Assembly (NCBI GenBank): GCA_964371745.1
Contig: CAYJNS010000050.1
Location: forward strand, 1-8,078
DNA: 8,078 nt
Origin: CAKOSP01 sp964371745
Lineage (GTDB): Bacteria; Bacillota_I; Bacilli_A; RF39; UBA660
Reading direction: 5' to 3'
A program made the translations under genes and the position numbers. A model generated the notes under the pieces. That model was not told where the DNA came from, did no database searches, and was given only the letters and a program-made list of their open reading frames with translations. Within the stretch, counting starts at the first letter, position 1. Every line of letters starts with the position of its first letter. Positions 5,999 through 8,078 of this stretch are shown here, piece after piece.

Positions 5999-7285
5999 CT
6001 AATTTACACTTTCTTTCGGTAAAAATAAATTAAGCAATATACCTACTATAGCAGCTAAACTCATTCCTGATATTGCAATAGATACATCTTTAGTTTCAAG
6101 TAAGAAGGCAGCTCCTCCTAAACCTATTATTAACATAGTAGATGCAATTATAACATTTCTCATACTAGAAAAATCTATTTTATTAATCATTATTATTTTA
6201 AATCCATTTATCAATATAAAACCATATAATAAAAGCGTAACTGCTCCAAGAACTGGAGTTGGAATAGTAGATAGCAACGCTGATGCTTTACCTAAAAAGC
6301 CAAGTGCTAAAACAATTATTGCTGATAGTCCTACTACTTTAGTTGATGCTACTTTAGTAATACCAACCACTGATGTATTTTCTCCATATATTGTGCTTGA
6401 AGGGGCTCCTATAAAGCCAGCAAACATTATAGCAAGTCCATTACCCATAAGCGTTTTATTAAGTCCAGGATCTTTTAAAAGAGGTTTATTAATAATAGTG
6501 CCTAAAGCAAAATGTGTTCCAATATGTTCTGATATTGATACTATAGCAAGTGGCACAATTAAAAGCACTGCACCTAAGTTAGGTGTATAATCTATAAATG
6601 GTAAATTAAAGTTTGGTAAGCTAAACCATACAGCATCTTTTACTATAGTAAAATCTATCATACCCATTAAAATAGATACAAAATAACCAACTAATATCCC
6701 GATTATAAATGGTGATGCTTTTAAAAAACCTTTTCCACTAATTGCTACTATTCCAGTTGTTAAAAAAGTTATACCAGCTACTATTAACTCCCCTATATTT
6801 ATAGATCCACTTGTATTTAATCCTAAATTATTAACTACAGTACTAGCAAGTGATAGACCAATTATAATTACCATTGGTCCAACTACTACTGGAGGAAGTA
6901 ATTTATCAATCCAGCCTTTACCAGTAAACTTTATTATTAAAGCAATTATTACATATACAAGACCTACTGCCATAATACCAGTAAATACTCCACCAGTACC
7001 AGCTTTACCAAAACCAAGTATCATAGGTGTTATATATGCAAAAGAACTACCCAAATAACCAGGAGATTTTCCTTTACTTATTAATAAATATATAAGCGTT
7101 CCTATACCAGACGCTATTAAAGCAAGCGGAATTGATAAAACAGGCTTTCCTACTGCACTATTAACCAGTGTTGGAACAAGTATTGTTGCACTAAACATCG
7201 CAAATACATGTTGAAGAGCTACTAATATAAAGGTTTTTATATCAGGCGTATCATGTACATCATATATCATTTTTTCTTTATTCAT
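5999..7285 (-). CDS. uraA: Uracil permease, NCS2/UraA family
   Basis: Membrane symporter that brings uracil in with a proton for pyrimidine salvage. The 428 residues are hydrophobic along nearly the whole length, as expected for the 14-helix family. Family motifs are plain: ALQHVFAMFSATILVP (23-38), PGYLGSSFAYI (75-85), SEHIG (252-256) carrying E253, and STIYGEN (297-303) carrying E302. These two glutamates correspond to the uracil-binding E241 and E290 of E. coli UraA. The YGEN and EH patterns favour uracil over xanthine/urate relatives. The position of UraA H245 appears to be T257 here, with a histidine next to it (H258), so specificity could be shifted. GGAAG at 7293-7297, seven bases before ATG, supports the start. 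The leader is too short for the PyrR attenuator common upstream of pyrimidine genes in Firmicutes. No pyrimidine gene is adjacent. Confidence 0.9.
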   Translation of the reverse strand: MNKEKMIYDVHDTPDIKTFILVALQHVFAMFSATILVPTLVNSAVGKPVLSIPLALIASGIGTLIYLLISKGKSPGYLGSSFAYITPMILGFGKAGTGGVFTGIMAVGLVYVIIALIIKFTGKGWIDKLLPPVVVGPMVIIIGLSLASTVVNNLGLNTSGSINIGELIVAGITFLTTGIVAISGKGFLKASPFIIGILVGYFVSILMGMIDFTIVKDAVWFSLPNFNLPFIDYTPNLGAVLLIVPLAIVSISEHIGTHFALGTIINKPLLKDPGLNKTLMGNGLAIMFAGFIGAPSSTIYGENTSVVGITKVASTKVVGLSAIIVLALGFLGKASALLSTIPTPVLGAVTLLLYGFILINGFKIIMINKIDFSSMRNVIIASTMLIIGLGGAAFLLETKDVSIAISGMSLAAIVGILLNLFLPKESVN

Positions 7286-7307
7286 TTTATCACTTCCATA
7301 CTTTATA

Positions 7308-7316
7308 AGTATAACA
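7308..7316 (-). promoter_or_regulatory. Extended -10 promoter of the uracil permease gene
   Basis: The minus strand reads TGTTATACT: TG, one base, then TATACT. The box ends 22 bases before the ATG at 7285. The hexamer 17 bases further upstream (ATCTTT) is not a -35 match. Confidence 0.6.
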
Positions 7317-7325
7317 TATTTAAAA

Positions 7326-7348
7326 AATAAAAAGATAAAACTTTTATT
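7326..7348 (-). terminator. Weak A+T-rich terminator after the 7368-7958 gene
   Basis: On the minus strand AATAAAAG pairs with CTTTTTATT (one bulged T) around TTTTAT, followed by a T run. It starts 19 bases after the TGA stop. Only one G-C pair and very low sequence complexity make this tentative. Confidence 0.3.
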
Positions 7349-7367
7349 ATTTAACTTTTATTTTACA

Positions 7368-7958
7368 TCATCTAATTCTTTTTTTAGAATAAACTTTTAT
7401 AATATCTTCCTTTGCTTTATTACATACTTCATCACTTGAATAATCTATTACTTCATATTTATCTATATTTTCTTTAACATCATACATTAATAAATTATAT
7501 AAATTTAACAATAAAGCATTTTGTTCTTTTCTTTGGTTTTTTTTAGCCAATTTTTGTTGCCTATCATACCATTTTTCACTTTCCAAAGATGATTTTTCTA
7601 TAATTCCTTCTATTTGTTTATCTATCTTTTCCCTTGATTCCCAAGGAGTTTCACCAGCAATTACTTTAGTTCCATCACTTAAAGTAATTATTTTTCCGAC
7701 TTTTACTTTTTTAAACATTTCCTTAAATATTTTTTGTGTATTATCTATGGTAAATAATAATTCTAACTTTTCAACTATTGTAAGTTTTTCATTAGATCCA
7801 CGCAACAATATTATATACTTTTTTTTAGACTTACTTTTAATATATTTAATTTTAAGTATATCTTGCTCTTCACATGTTAATTCATCAAATTCTAAATAAG
7901 TCATACCATAAGCTTTTAAACATAAATTCTTTAAATAATTTATATCATTTTTTTTCAT
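7368..7958 (-). CDS. Unrecognised 196-aa lysine-rich protein
   Basis: I do not recognise this protein. From the chosen start it has 196 residues, of which 35 are lysine by my count, with many Glu, and no membrane segment or signal peptide. Residues 56-70 hold a short hydrophobic/charged helix (NEKLTIVEKLELLF). The middle (about 85-103) has a small beta-like stretch with GKIITLSDGTKVIAGE and then PWES. Residues 105-150 are highly charged and probably helical, possibly a short coiled coil. An open frame continues 16 codons further upstream to 8006, but that part runs through the tRNA terminator and this gene's own -10 box. AGAGG at 7967-7971, eight bases before ATG 7958, sets the start. The stop is TGA. 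It stands alone between the tRNA-Lys terminator and the permease promoter. Basic charge could suit RNA, DNA or ribosome contact, but this is a guess. Confidence 0.75.
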   Translation of the reverse strand: MKKNDINYLKNLCLKAYGMTYLEFDELTCEEQDILKIKYIKSKSKKKYIILLRGSNEKLTIVEKLELLFTIDNTQKIFKEMFKKVKVGKIITLSDGTKVIAGETPWESREKIDKQIEGIIEKSSLESEKWYDRQQKLAKKNQRKEQNALLLNLYNLLMYDVKENIDKYEVIDYSSDEVCNKAKEDIIKVYSKKRIR

Positions 7959-7966
7959 TATATTTA

Positions 7967-7971
7967 CCTCT
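7967..7971 (-). promoter_or_regulatory. Ribosome binding site fixing the start of the 7368-7958 gene
   Basis: AGAGG on the minus strand lies eight bases before the ATG at 7958. The alternative upstream ATG at 8006 lies in the tRNA terminator and has no such site. Confidence 0.7.
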
Positions 7972-7977
7972 AAGTTA

Positions 7978-8006
7978 ATTATAACTAAAAAAAACATTAA
8001 GCACAA
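7978..8006 (-). promoter_or_regulatory. Promoter of the 7368-7958 gene, overlapping the tRNA terminator
   Basis: The minus strand has TATAAT at 7983-7978, ending 19 bases before the ATG. Seventeen bases upstream is TTGTGC (8006-8001), a half match to TTGACA, which lies in the loop and stem of the tRNA terminator. The gene therefore has its own promoter rather than being read from the tRNA. Confidence 0.55.
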
Positions 8007-8017
8007 TACTTAATGTT
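7987..8017 (-). terminator. Intrinsic terminator of the tRNA-Lys transcript
   Basis: On the minus strand AACATTAAG pairs with CTTAATGTT over nine base pairs around TATTGTG, running into eight consecutive T (7994-7987). It starts ten bases after the tRNA CCA end. It is the best one-directional terminator in the window. Confidence 0.8.
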
Positions 8018-8027
8018 AATTTTTAAA

Positions 8028-8078
8028 TGGTGTTCCGTATGCGACTCGAACGCATGACCCTTTGATTAAAAGTCAAAT
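8028..8078 (-). tRNA. tRNA-Lys, anticodon UUU, 3' part (5' end outside the window)
   Basis: The minus strand gives the anticodon arm TTTGA / CTTTTAA / TCAAA, with the anticodon TTT at 8068-8070 flanked by T33 and A37. It is followed by a short variable loop, the T arm ATGCG / TTCGAGT / CGCAT, the 3' acceptor strand ACGGAAC, discriminator A and an encoded CCA (8030-8028). The acceptor 5' strand and D arm lie past the right edge. It reads AAA and AAG codons, the commonest lysine codons in such A+T-rich DNA. Whether it is the last member of a tRNA cluster cannot be seen. Confidence 0.93.

Noticed and set aside
6393..6590. 65-codon plus-strand open frame inside the permease gene
   Set aside because: Antisense shadow of a clear NCS2 permease; no start signals.
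7339..7362. Direct repeat AACTTTTATT occurring twice
   Set aside because: Short, almost all A/T and low in complexity; no third copy or spacer regularity, so not a CRISPR or iteron array.
7959..8006. N-terminal extension of the lysine-rich protein up to an ATG at 8006
   Set aside because: It would be translated from DNA that forms the tRNA terminator and lies upstream of the gene's own -10 box; a proper ribosome site points to 7958.

Overview
The window is a very A+T-rich stretch (roughly a quarter G+C by eye) of an ordinary low-GC Gram-positive-type chromosome, most likely a Bacilli/Mycoplasmatota-like host-associated bacterium. The evidence is a SpoIIIE/FtsK-type translocase, AGGAGG-type ribosome sites, sigma-A-like promoters and U-tract terminators. 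Tryptophan is written TGG at every position I checked, long genes carry no in-frame TGA, and one gene appears to end in TGA, so the standard bacterial code (11) fits better than the mycoplasma code. The taxonomic placement is inference.

Layout. The first 30 bases hold the start of a leftward gene that runs off the edge. Four rightward genes follow: an unrecognised 222-aa protein with a near-perfect promoter (142-810), the DNA translocase FtsK/SpoIIIE (894-3143), a one-pass membrane protein with a thioredoxin-like pattern but no cysteines (3203-3736), and the tRNA wobble methyltransferase TrmL (3762-4271). At 4271/4275 the direction flips. The rest is leftward: a kinase-phosphatase fusion protein (PfkB sugar kinase plus inositol-monophosphatase family, 4275-5948), a UraA-type uracil permease (5999-7285), an unrecognised lysine-rich protein (7368-7958), and the 3' part of a tRNA-Lys(UUU) at the right edge (8028-8078). 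No gap exceeds 120 bases. There is no CRISPR array, insertion sequence or sign of a mobile element.

The genes look like independent housekeeping units rather than one pathway: chromosome segregation, tRNA modification, uracil uptake and sugar-phosphate chemistry. I see no clear multi-gene defence or biosynthetic system. The most distinctive points are (i) the fused kinase and phosphatase with all the key motifs I looked for intact; (ii) a shared gene architecture, with -10 boxes 18-24 bases from the start codon at six genes and terminator hairpins that contain or touch the stop codon; and (iii) a perfect 17-bp palindrome between the convergent genes that encodes the same last five residues, EIENS, in both. 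Two start codons were moved inward from the longest open frame on ribosome-site evidence (to 5948 and 7958).
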